A program made the translations under genes and the position numbers. A DNA stretch of 64,000 nt from an uncultured Flavobacteriaceae bacterium. GTDB taxonomy: Bacteria > Bacteroidota > Bacteroidia > Flavobacteriales > Flavobacteriaceae. The stretch spans positions 248,001 to 312,000 of the forward strand of contig CANNBV010000003.1 of NCBI GenBank assembly GCA_947502975.1, written 5' to 3'. Below the pieces are notes generated by a model. It saw nothing but the letters and a program-made list of their open reading frames with translations. It made no database searches and was not told where the DNA came from. Of the stretch, positions 18,240 through 28,463 are shown one piece after another (position 1 is the stretch's first letter; each line of letters starts with the position of its first letter).

Positions 18240-19823
18240 TTATTCATTACATACAACTCGTTTAAGATGTAAGTCTTGAAAATCAAAACTAAAATCAATA
18301 AAACGAGAAATACCCCTCATTTTAATGTGTTTCCCTTTTCCATTTTCATCTAAAGTGAATACAGCTAAGGCATCAGCATTCATATCTTGATACTCCCACT
18401 TTATGGCAAAACTATGGTCTTTATGCATATGCATTTTACCATTTAATCTAGGAGATTTATAGGATTTAAACCATAAATCTCCATGATTATCAAAAACCTC
18501 AACTTTACCAAACCAATCATCTTCATAAATGCCAATATAGCTTTCCTTATCATATACTCTTTCTTTATTTAGATCAACTTCTTGCCATACAGTTTCTGTA
18601 TCTTTATCGACCATATGCCCACGTTGTTGTTGCATACCAGAAGCCATTTCTATCCAATTAATACCTGTACTTAGTTGTAAATATTCATCTAATAAAGCAT
18701 AACTGATTAAACCGTTGAGCATTCCTGATTTTTCCGAATTATTTAATAAAACTATCCCCAATTCTAATTCTGGTATCAAAATAACTTGAGACGCCATCCC
18801 AGCAATTAAGCCTGTATGTTCAATTTTTAAATACCCATTAAAGTCTGATACAAACCATCCCAAACCATAGCCATAGAAATGCGATTTAAATGGAGAATTA
18901 GGATCGGATGTTTGATGCATTGGTGTATGCATATGCCACATTTGCTGTTGTTGTTGTTCGGAAAACAGGTGCTTGCTCAAATTTGTACCATATCGTCCTT
19001 TATTTAAATGCATTAACATCCATTGACACATATCGGATGCGCTAGACCAAATACCACCAGCAGCACCATTCATTTTAGGATTACTTTTACTTTGTTTTAG
19101 TGCAACTATGGCATTATTAACATAAGCATGAGGCACTGCAACATTTTCATCATTTAATACGTTTGAAAAGCTTGGATACGTATTTTGTAAGCCTAATGGT
19201 TTAATCATATTTTCATCTATAAATGATTCCCAAGATTGGCCGCTTACCCTCGCAGTAAGCTCTCCTGCTACTAAATAAAGTAAGTTATCATAATCAAACT
19301 TGGTTCTAAACGCTGATGTAGGCTTAAAAAATTGAAAACTATTTAAAACATCAGCAATAGTAAAATTAGAATCATCTGGAAAAATCATTAAATCACCAAC
19401 ACCTAAGCCTAAACCACTACGATGTGTTAGCAAATCTAGAATATTAAAATTATCAGTCACATAATCATTATACATCCTAAACTCAGGGATATAATCGATA
19501 ACCTTATCTTCCCATTTAAGTTTTCCTTGATCGACCAATATTGCTAATGCCGCAGAAGTAAACGCTTTAGAGTTTGATGCTATTCCAAAAGGAGTATCTG
19601 CGTTTACGTTTTGGTTTGTCGTTATAGAGGTTACACCATATCCTTTGGCATGAACTATTTTGCCATTTTTTACAATACCTATTGAAAACCCAACGGTATG
19701 ATCAATAGTATGCATGGCTTTGAGTACTAAACTATCGATTTGACGCGCAGTCATTTGTGCATTTAATGTTGTCATTGCCAAAATAATAAGGCTAAGGACA
19801 GTTACTTTTTTTAAGTATTTCAT
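18240..19823 (-). CDS. Serine hydrolase of the beta-lactamase (class C/PBP-like) family
   Basis: The protein has 527 residues with a signal peptide (ending TLNAQ). The SxxK motif is S83-N-S-K86, the Tyr motif is in the FDYDN segment, and HTG (in KIEHTGLIAG) replaces KTG. A C-terminal beta-rich extension (about 400-527) matches DUF3471-type tails of secreted esterase or peptidase members. It is the last gene of a four-gene operon with an ECF sigma factor, and its start overlaps the small membrane protein gene (ATGA, 19820-19823). Activity could be D-amino acid peptidase or esterase. A true beta-lactamase role is unlikely. Confidence 0.88.
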   Translation of the reverse strand: MKYLKKVTVLSLIILAMTTLNAQMTARQIDSLVLKAMHTIDHTVGFSIGIVKNGKIVHAKGYGVTSITTNQNVNADTPFGIASNSKAFTSAALAILVDQGKLKWEDKVIDYIPEFRMYNDYVTDNFNILDLLTHRSGLGLGVGDLMIFPDDSNFTIADVLNSFQFFKPTSAFRTKFDYDNLLYLVAGELTARVSGQSWESFIDENMIKPLGLQNTYPSFSNVLNDENVAVPHAYVNNAIVALKQSKSNPKMNGAAGGIWSSASDMCQWMLMHLNKGRYGTNLSKHLFSEQQQQQMWHMHTPMHQTSDPNSPFKSHFYGYGLGWFVSDFNGYLKIEHTGLIAGMASQVILIPELELGIVLLNNSEKSGMLNGLISYALLDEYLQLSTGINWIEMASGMQQQRGHMVDKDTETVWQEVDLNKERVYDKESYIGIYEDDWFGKVEVFDNHGDLWFKSYKSPRLNGKMHMHKDHSFAIKWEYQDMNADALAVFTLDENGKGKHIKMRGISRFIDFSFDFQDLHLKRVVCNE

Positions 19824-20146
19824 AATGAATTGTTTTTAATTTGATGAATGAATTTTACACCGCTTAACTCTACTTGTACAAACAAAAGAATGAGGCAAGC
19901 CACAATAGACGTATACATAACAGCAATATTGTCTACAGTCTGAAAACTATAGATTAGTACAAGTAATAGTACTAATACTAATGAGAAGATTAGGCTATGC
20001 ATACCTTGTTTTCGATAATGAGCAATCTTGCCTTTTACTTGGATTTCCTTTACTATTGATTCCATAATGACGTCTTCTAAATCAATCGGATCATGTATCA
20101 GATTGATATTACTTAATAGTTCTTTTAATTGATCTGTATCATTCAT
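19820..20146 (-). CDS. Small two-helix membrane protein, possible anti-sigma factor
   Basis: The protein has 108 residues: a soluble N-terminal part (1-47) and two membrane helices (about 49-68 and 73-92). It follows the ECF sigma gene by 1 bp and overlaps the hydrolase gene by 4 bp. Its position and topology suggest it holds or regulates the sigma factor, but no zinc-binding or FecR-type anti-sigma motif is visible. I do not recognise the family. Confidence 0.65.
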   Translation of the reverse strand: MNDTDQLKELLSNINLIHDPIDLEDVIMESIVKEIQVKGKIAHYRKQGMHSLIFSLVLVLLLVLIYSFQTVDNIAVMYTSIVACLILLFVQVELSGVKFIHQIKNNSL

Positions 20147-20147
20147 T

Positions 20148-20702
20148 CTAGTACGGTTTTTTAATATGCTGTTGTTGTATGATGCTATAAAAACTTGTTC
20201 TCCCTCTATGTAATAGAACTTTTATATTCGGTTTACTTAGCCCAGTAATATCTTCTATTTCAAAAATATGCAACTCATCTATATAAAAGAGTTGAAGTAA
20301 TAATGCTTGCTTTGATGGTATTTGTCCAAACACCAGTTGTACCAATTGCTTTAAATCATCTTGCTGCATTTCTTGTAATACAGTATTGCATGCTGTTCTT
20401 TCTGTTGTTGATACTTCTAAAGCTTGATGATTAAGAACACTCCGTTTCTTTTGTGCTAAAAATTGCAATCCGGTATTAACTATAATTCTGTAGAGCCATG
20501 TAGAAAATTTAGCATCGTTTCTAAATTTGGAAATCGACACGTAGGCCTCAATAAAACTTTGCTGCACAACATCCTTAGCATCATCCTCTTGTTTAACTAT
20601 AGACATGGCGATACCATAAGCCTTATTTTGATATGTTTTTATGAAATAACTAAAAGCATTTGTATTCCCTTTTAGCACCTCATTTAAATAATGAGCATCC
20701 AT
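20148..20702 (-). CDS. ECF-type RNA polymerase sigma factor
   Basis: The protein has 184 residues. Region 2 is visible (KQEDDAKDVVQQSFIEAY, FRNDAKFSTWLYRIIVNT, about 37-75), and region 4 at about 125-175 ends in a helix-turn-helix (EDITGLSKPNIKVLLHRGR). Such factors direct transcription of small stress or envelope regulons. It is the second gene of the operon DUF6249-like, sigma, membrane protein, serine hydrolase, so it probably controls its own operon. Confidence 0.93.
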   Translation of the reverse strand: MDAHYLNEVLKGNTNAFSYFIKTYQNKAYGIAMSIVKQEDDAKDVVQQSFIEAYVSISKFRNDAKFSTWLYRIIVNTGLQFLAQKKRSVLNHQALEVSTTERTACNTVLQEMQQDDLKQLVQLVFGQIPSKQALLLQLFYIDELHIFEIEDITGLSKPNIKVLLHRGRTSFYSIIQQQHIKKPY

Positions 20703-20710
20703 ATAAAGGG

Positions 20711-21049
20711 CTACTGCTTTTTATTTAATCTCTCTGTCCAGAAAAAAGAAATGATAAGACTAATGCCTCCAAATAATAATATAAAGGAAGGGTAAAACAC
20801 ATCACCTTTAATAGTTGTTGTTTGTTCCAACATATAGGCGAGTAGTATACCACAAGCAATACCTACCATTAACATGCCGATTTTTAAGCCTATAAATTTC
20901 AATTTATCAGGAGATGCACTTGTATCAATACCTTTCTCAATTTTTGACATACGTTCCAAATGAGAGGCTTTAATAAATGTGTAAACTGTATATCCTGTTA
21001 CCAAAAATAGCGCTGCTAATACAGCTCCAGGTCCTAATAAATTCCCCAT
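20711..21049 (-). CDS. Small membrane protein (DUF6249-like)
   Basis: The protein has 112 residues with three hydrophobic stretches (about 6-26, 52-72 and 86-104) and a basic loop (HLERMSKIEKG). It resembles the small DUF6249 membrane proteins that sit before ECF sigma genes in Bacteroidota. It is the first gene of the operon, 8 bp before the sigma factor. Its function is unknown; a role in sigma control is inferred from position. Confidence 0.7.
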   Translation of the reverse strand: MGNLLGPGAVLAALFLVTGYTVYTFIKASHLERMSKIEKGIDTSASPDKLKFIGLKIGMLMVGIACGILLAYMLEQTTTIKGDVFYPSFILLFGGISLIISFFWTERLNKKQ

Positions 21050-21205
21050 AACTCAATGTTTTTAAATTATTGTATACTCATAGGATTGATGTCAAAACAA
21101 AAAGGTTACAGAAAAATGCCTCTTTTTAAAAGTTTATATAGAAGCATAACATATATTGAATAGAATTTTTAGCATTTAAATTTTAACTTTACCAAAAAAG
21201 AAGTC

Positions 21206-22039
21206 TTGAATTTTAAGAAAATTAACTATGGGAGAGTATTAGAACCTCTAGTATTGGGGGCAATAGCCAATACCATCATCAACTATATTTTTGATCCCGA
21301 AAACCCAGATTTTGTTTTAAGTGAGTTTTTAATCGCCTTTGTATTTGCCGCTATAGTAACAGAAGTAAATCGGAAAATCAATAGTACTCTTGAGAAAAAA
21401 TATAGCTGGACACATAACTTTGGTAAACGCTTTAGCTCTCATTTAATCTATTTAACCATCGCTTTAATCTTGATACTTAATGTGGTTGGAAACCTTTATC
21501 TATGGATAGTTGGTGACGGTTTCCATACGTTTAGAGAGCTTTTAATTATAAATTTATGTGTTTTTATTCTAGCACTCTTGTTAACATTCCTTAAATGGTC
21601 TACTCACTTTTATTACAATTGGAGAAAAACAGAACACCATCTGAAAGCATCTACACAGCAATTTAACACCCTAAAGTCTGAGGTTAGTAAAGCTGAGCAA
21701 CAGATAGAATTATTAAAAGGAAACGACCTTTATAAAGTGCATGCTAATGATGTGCAATACGCAAGAATAGAGCATGAAATTGTTTGGGTATATTTTGAAG
21801 AGGGGAATAAGGGTGTATACCAAGACACATTATACAATTTAAACAACATGCTTCCTGATTTTTTATTTTTTCAAACCACACGCAATACCATAGTGAGAAA
21901 AGATATGATTCAATCAATTGCATCATCTACTTACGGAAAAATTGATGTAAAACTCAAAGGCAAATCTTTTGAAGATTATATTATAACTGTAAGCCGACCT
22001 AAAGCTGCCCAATTTAGAAAATGGTACCATAGCAATTAA
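21206..22039 (+). CDS. Membrane-bound LytTR transcriptional regulator
   Basis: The protein has 277 residues. About four membrane helices lie in the first 130 residues (including LTIALILILNVVGNLYLWIV and LCVFILALLLTFL), followed by a coiled segment (about 147-170) and a LytTR DNA-binding domain (about 175-272: YARIEHEIVWVYFEE, FQTTRNTIVRKDMI). There is no receiver domain, so it is a one-component sensor. The start is TTG 21206, with no ATG nearby. It is divergent from the sigma-factor operon and precedes a serine hydrolase gene that it may control. Confidence 0.85.
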   Translation: MNFKKINYGRVLEPLVLGAIANTIINYIFDPENPDFVLSEFLIAFVFAAIVTEVNRKINSTLEKKYSWTHNFGKRFSSHLIYLTIALILILNVVGNLYLWIVGDGFHTFRELLIINLCVFILALLLTFLKWSTHFYYNWRKTEHHLKASTQQFNTLKSEVSKAEQQIELLKGNDLYKVHANDVQYARIEHEIVWVYFEEGNKGVYQDTLYNLNNMLPDFLFFQTTRNTIVRKDMIQSIASSTYGKIDVKLKGKSFEDYIITVSRPKAAQFRKWYHSN

Positions 22040-22137
22040 ACTGCTTTTTGATAGCAATTCAAGTGTTTTTATAGTATTTGTATGGCTTCACAGACTTTAG
22101 CTTGTATTTCTTTGTTTAAGAATCAAAAAATAGAACA

Positions 22138-23286
22138 ATGAAATTATTAAAATCAAGACGTGTTATTATCTGCTTAATTGTACTTTCTGGGGTATGTATC
22201 AATACTGTAATTTCTCAAAAGCCACATCAAAAGTTTAAAAAAATTCAGAAGTATATAGATGAGGCTACTGAAGGCGCATTAACTGGAGTTGTAATTTATG
22301 TTAAAAGTCCCAAATACGGAAAGTGGATTGGAACATCAGGATACTCAGATATTGAAAACAACATTCATCTTAAAGAAGATGCAATTTTTTCATTAGCGAG
22401 TATTGGTAAAACCTATAATGCCGTTGCAGCTTTAAAGCTTATAGAAGAAGGTAAAATAGGATTGAATGATCCGATTAGCAAATACTTGTCATCTGAAATT
22501 ATTGAAGGTATCCCAAATGCAAAACAAGTAACTGTTAAACATCTTTTGGGGCATACATCTGGATTTCATAATTATAATAGACATCCCGAATTAAACAAAC
22601 TATATTTATCCGGAAACTTAAAATTAGACACGCTTTCTCATATAAATGCATTGAGGCGATATGCCTATGGGGTTTATCCACATACAAAACCTGTAGGCAC
22701 TTATCAATACAGCAGTACTAATTATCTATTGCTTACCATGGTAATAGATAAAGTGCTTCCTGAAGGGCATGCAGCGTATTTGAGACAACATGTTCTTAAT
22801 GAGAATGGATTTACCAATTCCTATTACAAACAAACCCCACCTACCAATTTAGTCAACCATTATGGTGATATTAATAAAGATAATACGATTGAAAATCTTT
22901 CTGCTGAAACTATAGAAACCACAAACTGGTATAGTGGTGATGATGGTGTTTATGCGCCAATTGAAGAAGCTGCAGATTTCCTTCAAAAACTAATGCATGG
23001 TGAAATTTTAAATAAAGATACCTTAAAAACAATGATGACATGGAACGATGATAAAAACCCCAATTACGGATTAGGACTAATGGCAGACAAAGGTTTCCCT
23101 TACAAATTTTTAGTAGGCCATTCTGGGCGGGGCATAGGGATCACTACAGATTTATATTATTTTCCGAAACAAGAGATGACAATTGCTGTTTTTTGTAATA
23201 CAGGATTGCGCTCAGGAACTAAAGATGTTTCAAATACTTACTACAAAATGAGAAACAAAATTATGAAGAAGTTATTTTTATTTTAG
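22138..23286 (+). CDS. Serine hydrolase of the beta-lactamase family
   Basis: The protein has 382 residues with a signal peptide (ending VISQ). SxxK is S88-I-G-K91, the Tyr motif is YSSTNY, and the third motif is GHSGRG. This is the class C beta-lactamase/D-Ala-D-Ala carboxypeptidase fold acting in the periplasm. The exact substrate is open. It lies 98 bp after the membrane LytTR gene and ends in an unusually basic tail. It is a different protein from the hydrolase at 18240, without the extra C-terminal domain. Confidence 0.88.
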   Translation: MKLLKSRRVIICLIVLSGVCINTVISQKPHQKFKKIQKYIDEATEGALTGVVIYVKSPKYGKWIGTSGYSDIENNIHLKEDAIFSLASIGKTYNAVAALKLIEEGKIGLNDPISKYLSSEIIEGIPNAKQVTVKHLLGHTSGFHNYNRHPELNKLYLSGNLKLDTLSHINALRRYAYGVYPHTKPVGTYQYSSTNYLLLTMVIDKVLPEGHAAYLRQHVLNENGFTNSYYKQTPPTNLVNHYGDINKDNTIENLSAETIETTNWYSGDDGVYAPIEEAADFLQKLMHGEILNKDTLKTMMTWNDDKNPNYGLGLMADKGFPYKFLVGHSGRGIGITTDLYYFPKQEMTIAVFCNTGLRSGTKDVSNTYYKMRNKIMKKLFLF

Positions 23287-23350
23287 ATAAGATAATAACT
23301 TATCAAATTAAAAACAAAAGAGGAGGGAACCCATCTACGGAATGTAATTA

Positions 23351-25441
23351 CTACACATTTTTTTTATTGCTTCTAACCACAAAAACAACTAAACCAATAA
23401 CTACTGCAGCCATAATACCAATAATCCAATACAAAGCTGTTGTTAAGCTAGAGGCTATGTTATCACTAAATAGGGGTTCATCAAAACGGCCAGCTTCTGC
23501 TTCACTTTTAGGTATATAGATGTAATAGGCCAATATTTGTTCTGCTTCCTTTATTTTGGTGTAATACTCCTCAAAATCTTCTGGTGCAACATAGCTGCTC
23601 TTGTTTTGATATTCATAATTGACATATAGAATATCTTGTGCAGGATTCATTTTAGACGTGATTGAAAAATCAAAGCTTTTAGAGTTTACACTCACATTAT
23701 CAGTAGACACACGCCATTTTGTTGGTAGTTTTACTGTTATTTGGTGTTTTTTATGTGTGGGATAATATAAGGCAAATGGTGTGTTTCGTTCCTTTTCATC
23801 AGGAGATACTAATACATCTAAAATACTGTATGGTGTGAATTCTACGGCAATATTTTTATCGTCTGCAACCATGGGTGTCCAAATATTATTAATTTTATAG
23901 GACTCTTCTACAAGCATTTTATTGTACAAACTATCATCATCAAATACGGGATCTTTGAGCACTTCAACACCATCATAAAGATTATCGTAATAGTTTTTAA
24001 AATCTTTGCGTAAAGAAGACAAACTACTAGATTTATAGCGTCTTCTTATCATATCGGCTTCGGCTTCTCTATAAACCGTCATGGTATTAAGTGAGGCCGG
24101 TCCGCCTACTGTTGGTAAATCAAACGTGTCAAACACTTCTACCAAATCTTCACTTTCTATTTTAATCTGTTCTAAAACTGTAACCCCTTTTTTAATTACT
24201 AAAGCTTTACCATAATTAGGAAATGATACCGATTTGTAATCTCCAAATTGATTACTATTTGTAGGATCGTAAAACAAATTGGTATTGGTACTATCCACCA
24301 CTTTTACAACAACATGGTCAAATACTTTAGGCGATGGTAAAAATTGATGAAGTGATTCTCCAAAAACGGTATTAACAAGCACAGGGTAGGCCTTAACCCC
24401 CATATTCCGGAGCATGGTCACCATAAGCCAACTTTTATCTTTACAGTCGCCAAAACGTTGGTTTAGTACCTTATTAGGTGAGAAAGGTTTGTAGGCACCA
24501 ATACCAGACTCTAAACCAAGGTATCTAATTTCATCTTGTATAAATTTAAGTGTAGCCGTAATGCGCTCACCTTCATATTCAGAACTGTTTTTAATTTGCT
24601 CAATTTTCTCTTGAAGTGATTGTGACGGTTGTATATTATCTTGATAGATATTTAAAGCCCAATCTACAACGGATTCCCAGGTTTTAAAATCGGTAACAAA
24701 TACGCTCTGATAAGGTAAATACCAACTTGGTGTATTCTCTTCAAAGGTTGGAGCTTTAGTTAAAGTTGCTGTCCAATGATATGTCTTATACCCTTTATAA
24801 CTGCCTATTTTTGGTTTTGCATCAGCGTTTAAAACTTTATATTGTAACTGTTTACCAGAGATGAGATAATAGTTAATTTTACCTACAGGCTGAAAATCAT
24901 TAAGTGACGTGCCAGCTGAAAAATGATCACCGTGGATAGGATTGAAACCCTTAATAGTATAACTTACATCTAGAATATCACCATTACGTATATCAGCTAA
25001 ATTAGCGATGGCATTAAGGCTACCATCATAGATATAGCTCTCTGCGTTAGATTCTTGTCGAATACTCTGAAAATCATTAATATTTAACTTATTAATGGTT
25101 TTTCCATTCCGAAATACTGTAATGTCATGTAATAATAACTGCTGATAGGTAGGATCATAATTAATTGATATGGAGGAGCCATCTTGTACACCAACATTAT
25201 CCGTTATTTTACGTACGATACGTGTGTATCGTTCTTGTTTAGGAATATGGATTTGTTCATCGCTAAGTAATGTAAGTAAGCCATATGAAATTTCATTTAA
25301 GTCAATATCTGGTTTTTTGTCATAAGATTGTTGTACAACCCATTGAGGTGTCTTACTGACTTTAAGTTGGGCTTGACAAAGGCTGAGACTAAAAAGGAAA
25401 ATGACAATAAAAAAGCAGTGGTTATGAGTTTTAAAGTTCAT
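23351..25441 (-). CDS. DUF3857 and transglutaminase-domain protein
   Basis: The protein has 696 residues with a signal peptide (ending CQAQ), a DUF3857 beta-domain (about 60-230) and a transglutaminase-like core (about 285-400) with C333 in GDCKDKS, H376 in FDH and D392 in YDPT. A C-terminal membrane helix (about 668-690) ends in basic residues. The catalytic triad looks complete, so an envelope cysteine peptidase or amide-transfer activity is possible. Such proteins are common in Bacteroidota and their substrate is not known. It is a single gene, divergent from the AraC regulator. Confidence 0.88.
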   Translation of the reverse strand: MNFKTHNHCFFIVIFLFSLSLCQAQLKVSKTPQWVVQQSYDKKPDIDLNEISYGLLTLLSDEQIHIPKQERYTRIVRKITDNVGVQDGSSISINYDPTYQQLLLHDITVFRNGKTINKLNINDFQSIRQESNAESYIYDGSLNAIANLADIRNGDILDVSYTIKGFNPIHGDHFSAGTSLNDFQPVGKINYYLISGKQLQYKVLNADAKPKIGSYKGYKTYHWTATLTKAPTFEENTPSWYLPYQSVFVTDFKTWESVVDWALNIYQDNIQPSQSLQEKIEQIKNSSEYEGERITATLKFIQDEIRYLGLESGIGAYKPFSPNKVLNQRFGDCKDKSWLMVTMLRNMGVKAYPVLVNTVFGESLHQFLPSPKVFDHVVVKVVDSTNTNLFYDPTNSNQFGDYKSVSFPNYGKALVIKKGVTVLEQIKIESEDLVEVFDTFDLPTVGGPASLNTMTVYREAEADMIRRRYKSSSLSSLRKDFKNYYDNLYDGVEVLKDPVFDDDSLYNKMLVEESYKINNIWTPMVADDKNIAVEFTPYSILDVLVSPDEKERNTPFALYYPTHKKHQITVKLPTKWRVSTDNVSVNSKSFDFSITSKMNPAQDILYVNYEYQNKSSYVAPEDFEEYYTKIKEAEQILAYYIYIPKSEAEAGRFDEPLFSDNIASSLTTALYWIIGIMAAVVIGLVVFVVRSNKKNV

Positions 25442-25720
25442 ATGTCGTGATTAGAAAACAAATTAACCAAAAAAATTGCACAAACGAGACCCGCACAACG
25501 TATATAATTTCATGTGAACGATTTGTTTACATACACTCCAAGGTTTATAGCAACCTAGCCCATATTGAATTAGCTAATCTTAATTTATCTTCCTAAAATT
25601 ATAAGACATGATGCAACCCTTTGTCTGTCTATTTGTCTCTAAAATAAACCAGCTAAACAAAAAACTATAACTGTTTACAAATCAAAAAAGGTTGTGTTTG
25701 GCTACAAGAAATCATAAAAA

Positions 25721-26809
25721 TTGGAGAAAACTATACTAGACTTTGCAATGATTGCAAGTGTTATTACTGGATATTTTGTAAGCATCTCACTAATTACAAC
25801 CGCTTTCTATAAGAGTCGTGCTAATAACTACCTCTCGCTATCATTATTTCTAATAGCTAGCATTACATTAATAGATTGGCTTGATCTTAATACACCTAAT
25901 ATTACTATTCAAATTTTAGGTAATTTCAAATTAGACTTTCTATTTGCGACTACTTTATTTACTTATTTTTTAATTCAAATTAAGCATAAGTATCTAAATA
26001 GTTATTGGTATAAATGGATGTACCTTCCTTTTTTTTGTTGTGCTATTGTTGAAATCCCAATGTATTTCTTAAATCTCCATGGTTCTGTTTTTGAATTTCA
26101 GGTATTTTTGATTAAAGACTTTTCATCTATTGCGCTAAATACATTTTTAATTTTTTTTGGAAGGCATTTAATCAAGAACTCTAAATCTGTTTCAGAAGAT
26201 AAAAGACGTTGGCTGCTACGATTAAATCTTTTTATTATATACATTATTACAAGTTGGATTTTAACTAGAATAGAATACTTTACATTCGGTTCACTATATA
26301 CCTACTATATTTTATGGGTATTGCTTTCTTTATTTCTATGGTGGATCTTATATTATGGGATATTCAGACTACAAGTTATAGATCAAAAAGAGGAGATACA
26401 TAACTACTTAGTTTCGAAAAAGGCATTAAATGACAAAGCAAATAAGAAAGTAAAGCCTGCAATTTCTTCTAAAATTACTACTCAATTGTATCAGCTAATG
26501 GAGGAGGAGGAATTATACAAAAACCCGCTTTTAAGTAGGTTGGACTTAGCAACTCGATTAGGAACAAGCGAAGGGTATTTATCTCAAATTATAAATCAAG
26601 AAATTAATAAAAGTGTTATTCAATTTGTAAATGAATATCGAATAACTGCTGCTAAAAACTTATTGCATAATCCAACGTTTAGTAAATACTCAGTTGAAGC
26701 CATAGGCATGGAAGCAGGTTTTAAATCTAAGAGTGCTTTTTACAATGTTTTTAAGACCAGTTTGGGAATGTCTCCAGGGGCATATAGAAAGCATCAAAAA
26801 ACGTCCTAA
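25721..26809 (+). CDS. AraC-family regulator with N-terminal membrane domain
   Basis: The protein has 362 residues with six or seven membrane helices in the first 225 and an AraC HTH_18 domain at about 262-360 (LATRLGTSEGYLSQIINQ, FVNEYRITAAKNLL, GFKSKSAFYNVFKTSLGMSPGAYRK). It is a one-component membrane regulator. The start is TTG 25721; ATG 25748 is an alternative that would shorten the first helix. It lies 103 bp before two hydrolase lipoprotein genes and a barrel gene on the same strand, which it probably controls. Confidence 0.88.
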   Translation: MEKTILDFAMIASVITGYFVSISLITTAFYKSRANNYLSLSLFLIASITLIDWLDLNTPNITIQILGNFKLDFLFATTLFTYFLIQIKHKYLNSYWYKWMYLPFFCCAIVEIPMYFLNLHGSVFEFQVFLIKDFSSIALNTFLIFFGRHLIKNSKSVSEDKRRWLLRLNLFIIYIITSWILTRIEYFTFGSLYTYYILWVLLSLFLWWILYYGIFRLQVIDQKEEIHNYLVSKKALNDKANKKVKPAISSKITTQLYQLMEEEELYKNPLLSRLDLATRLGTSEGYLSQIINQEINKSVIQFVNEYRITAAKNLLHNPTFSKYSVEAIGMEAGFKSKSAFYNVFKTSLGMSPGAYRKHQKTS

Positions 26810-26912
26810 TTCGTGTGAATCCTTTGTTTTAGTACATCTTCACTCTTAAAAAACAATATTTTATTTTTTCTCAATACTACTTTTACACTCATAAATCAAA
26901 AAACATAAATCA

Positions 26913-27824
26913 ATGAAAAAAGTAACATTAAAAATCACAAAACAGTATCAATTTAATTTCATTACAAGATTACTTCAAATTATATTTTTATCAATATTTA
27001 TATGTTCTTGCTCTAATGATGACGATGGAAATCGACCTGTAATAGCTGATAAAATATCGCAAGAAATTAAAAATCTAATGCATTTCAAAGGAGATGAAAA
27101 AGCGCCTACAGTTTTAATAAATGTCCAAGGCGGACCTGCTCCTGTACTCAGTGAAGAGATAGTAGATTTTTTGATAGAAACCTTTAATACTACAGGTATT
27201 TTAACTGTAAATGCACACCAAGCTCAAACGCTGAATTCTAACATACTCCTAGGTGATGAAATGACATTAGATCAAGCCGTTAGTTTTAATGCAGAAAGTG
27301 TAGAGACACTGTATAAAATTATTAAATATTTTAAAGATGAAGGTAGAACGGTTTACGTTGTAGGATCTTCATTTGGTGCATTTATAGCACAAGAATTAAT
27401 TGCAAAAAAAGGAATAAATGTGGCTGATAAATACCTAATTATTTCTGGTAGATTGGATATGAACGATGCTTTTTGGCAAGGATTAGCTCAAGGTAGAAAT
27501 GCAGAGTTTGAAAATGGCGTTACACCCATAGTAGACCCAGAACCATTTAATAATGTGTATAATAGAAATGAAGCAAGATTGTTTGCTGGAATAATAATGA
27601 ATAGGTATACACAAAGTTTTAATACTATTGAGAGCTTATCTAACCTAACTTACATTTATGGAAAAACTGATATTGATGTTGGCAGTCTTACCGCTGTAGA
27701 AGTTCAGTTCTTGAAATCTAAAAACGCTAACATACTTTCTGGTAATGGTGATCATGACGAACCTTTTGAGGGTTTTATTGAACAAGGTTTTAGTCAAGCA
27801 TTTGGAATAGAAACAGTACAATAA
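26913..27824 (+). CDS. Alpha/beta-hydrolase-fold lipoprotein
   Basis: The protein has 303 residues with a long lipoprotein signal (FICSC, likely C33). The nucleophile elbow is GSSFG (S153), a candidate acid is in YGKTDID and a candidate His is in GNGDHDE. The oxyanion region NVQGGPAP resembles HGGP. No close named family was recognised. It begins a three-gene set with a barrel protein and a second alpha/beta-hydrolase lipoprotein, downstream of an AraC regulator. Peptidase or esterase activity is likely; substrate unknown. Confidence 0.75.
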   Translation: MKKVTLKITKQYQFNFITRLLQIIFLSIFICSCSNDDDGNRPVIADKISQEIKNLMHFKGDEKAPTVLINVQGGPAPVLSEEIVDFLIETFNTTGILTVNAHQAQTLNSNILLGDEMTLDQAVSFNAESVETLYKIIKYFKDEGRTVYVVGSSFGAFIAQELIAKKGINVADKYLIISGRLDMNDAFWQGLAQGRNAEFENGVTPIVDPEPFNNVYNRNEARLFAGIIMNRYTQSFNTIESLSNLTYIYGKTDIDVGSLTAVEVQFLKSKNANILSGNGDHDEPFEGFIEQGFSQAFGIETVQ

Positions 27825-27848
27825 ATAATAATTTCATAATTCAAAAAC

Positions 27849-28463
27849 ATGAAAAAATATAGTATTGTTTTTCTTCTGATTTATACTATAAATCTACAAG
27901 CCCAACATCATGATATTGACACTAATTCTTTTATGAATAGAACAGAATTTAGAATAGCATATTCTGGGACTATTCTTTGGAGTAACGGCATAAGTATAGG
28001 CGCTGAATATTCTTGGAAAGACATCGAAAAAAGTAAAGAGAGGCGAGGTACCAACCGTACCAATACGCACCAATTTCTTTTTAATGGAAACCTAGGCTTC
28101 GCCACAAATTTTGCATCTAAAACAGATACAGGTGGTTTTGCAAATTTTGGAATCACATGGAGACGCACCAATAAAAAGGGTAAGCAGTTTAGTATTGACT
28201 TAAATCCGTTGGGGTATTATCGTTCATTCTTACCAGAAACTTATGAAGTAAACGGAGATAACGTAGATAAAGTTTTTTTACCAGGTCGTGGTTACTATAG
28301 CCCTTCCTTATCTGTTGGAATAGGCAAACAGCGTAAAGGGAAAGTGCGCTCAGGTAGTTATTTTAATATCACTTATAATCCACGTTTTAACTACAACGCT
28401 GGTACACTTCCTACGTTTTCTTTGCAATATGGTTTTCGCTTTAATTTTAAAAATAAAAAATAA
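27849..28463 (+). CDS. Putative outer-membrane beta-barrel protein
   Basis: The protein has 204 residues with a signal peptide (ending LQAQ) and alternating amphipathic strands (GISIGAEYSW, FGITWRRTN, FNITYNPRFNY), ending in FRFNFKNKK. The strand pattern suggests a small outer-membrane barrel. No named family was recognised. Its stop overlaps the next start (TAATG, 28461-28465), so it is coupled to the second hydrolase lipoprotein. Confidence 0.65.
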   Translation: MKKYSIVFLLIYTINLQAQHHDIDTNSFMNRTEFRIAYSGTILWSNGISIGAEYSWKDIEKSKERRGTNRTNTHQFLFNGNLGFATNFASKTDTGGFANFGITWRRTNKKGKQFSIDLNPLGYYRSFLPETYEVNGDNVDKVFLPGRGYYSPSLSVGIGKQRKGKVRSGSYFNITYNPRFNYNAGTLPTFSLQYGFRFNFKNKK

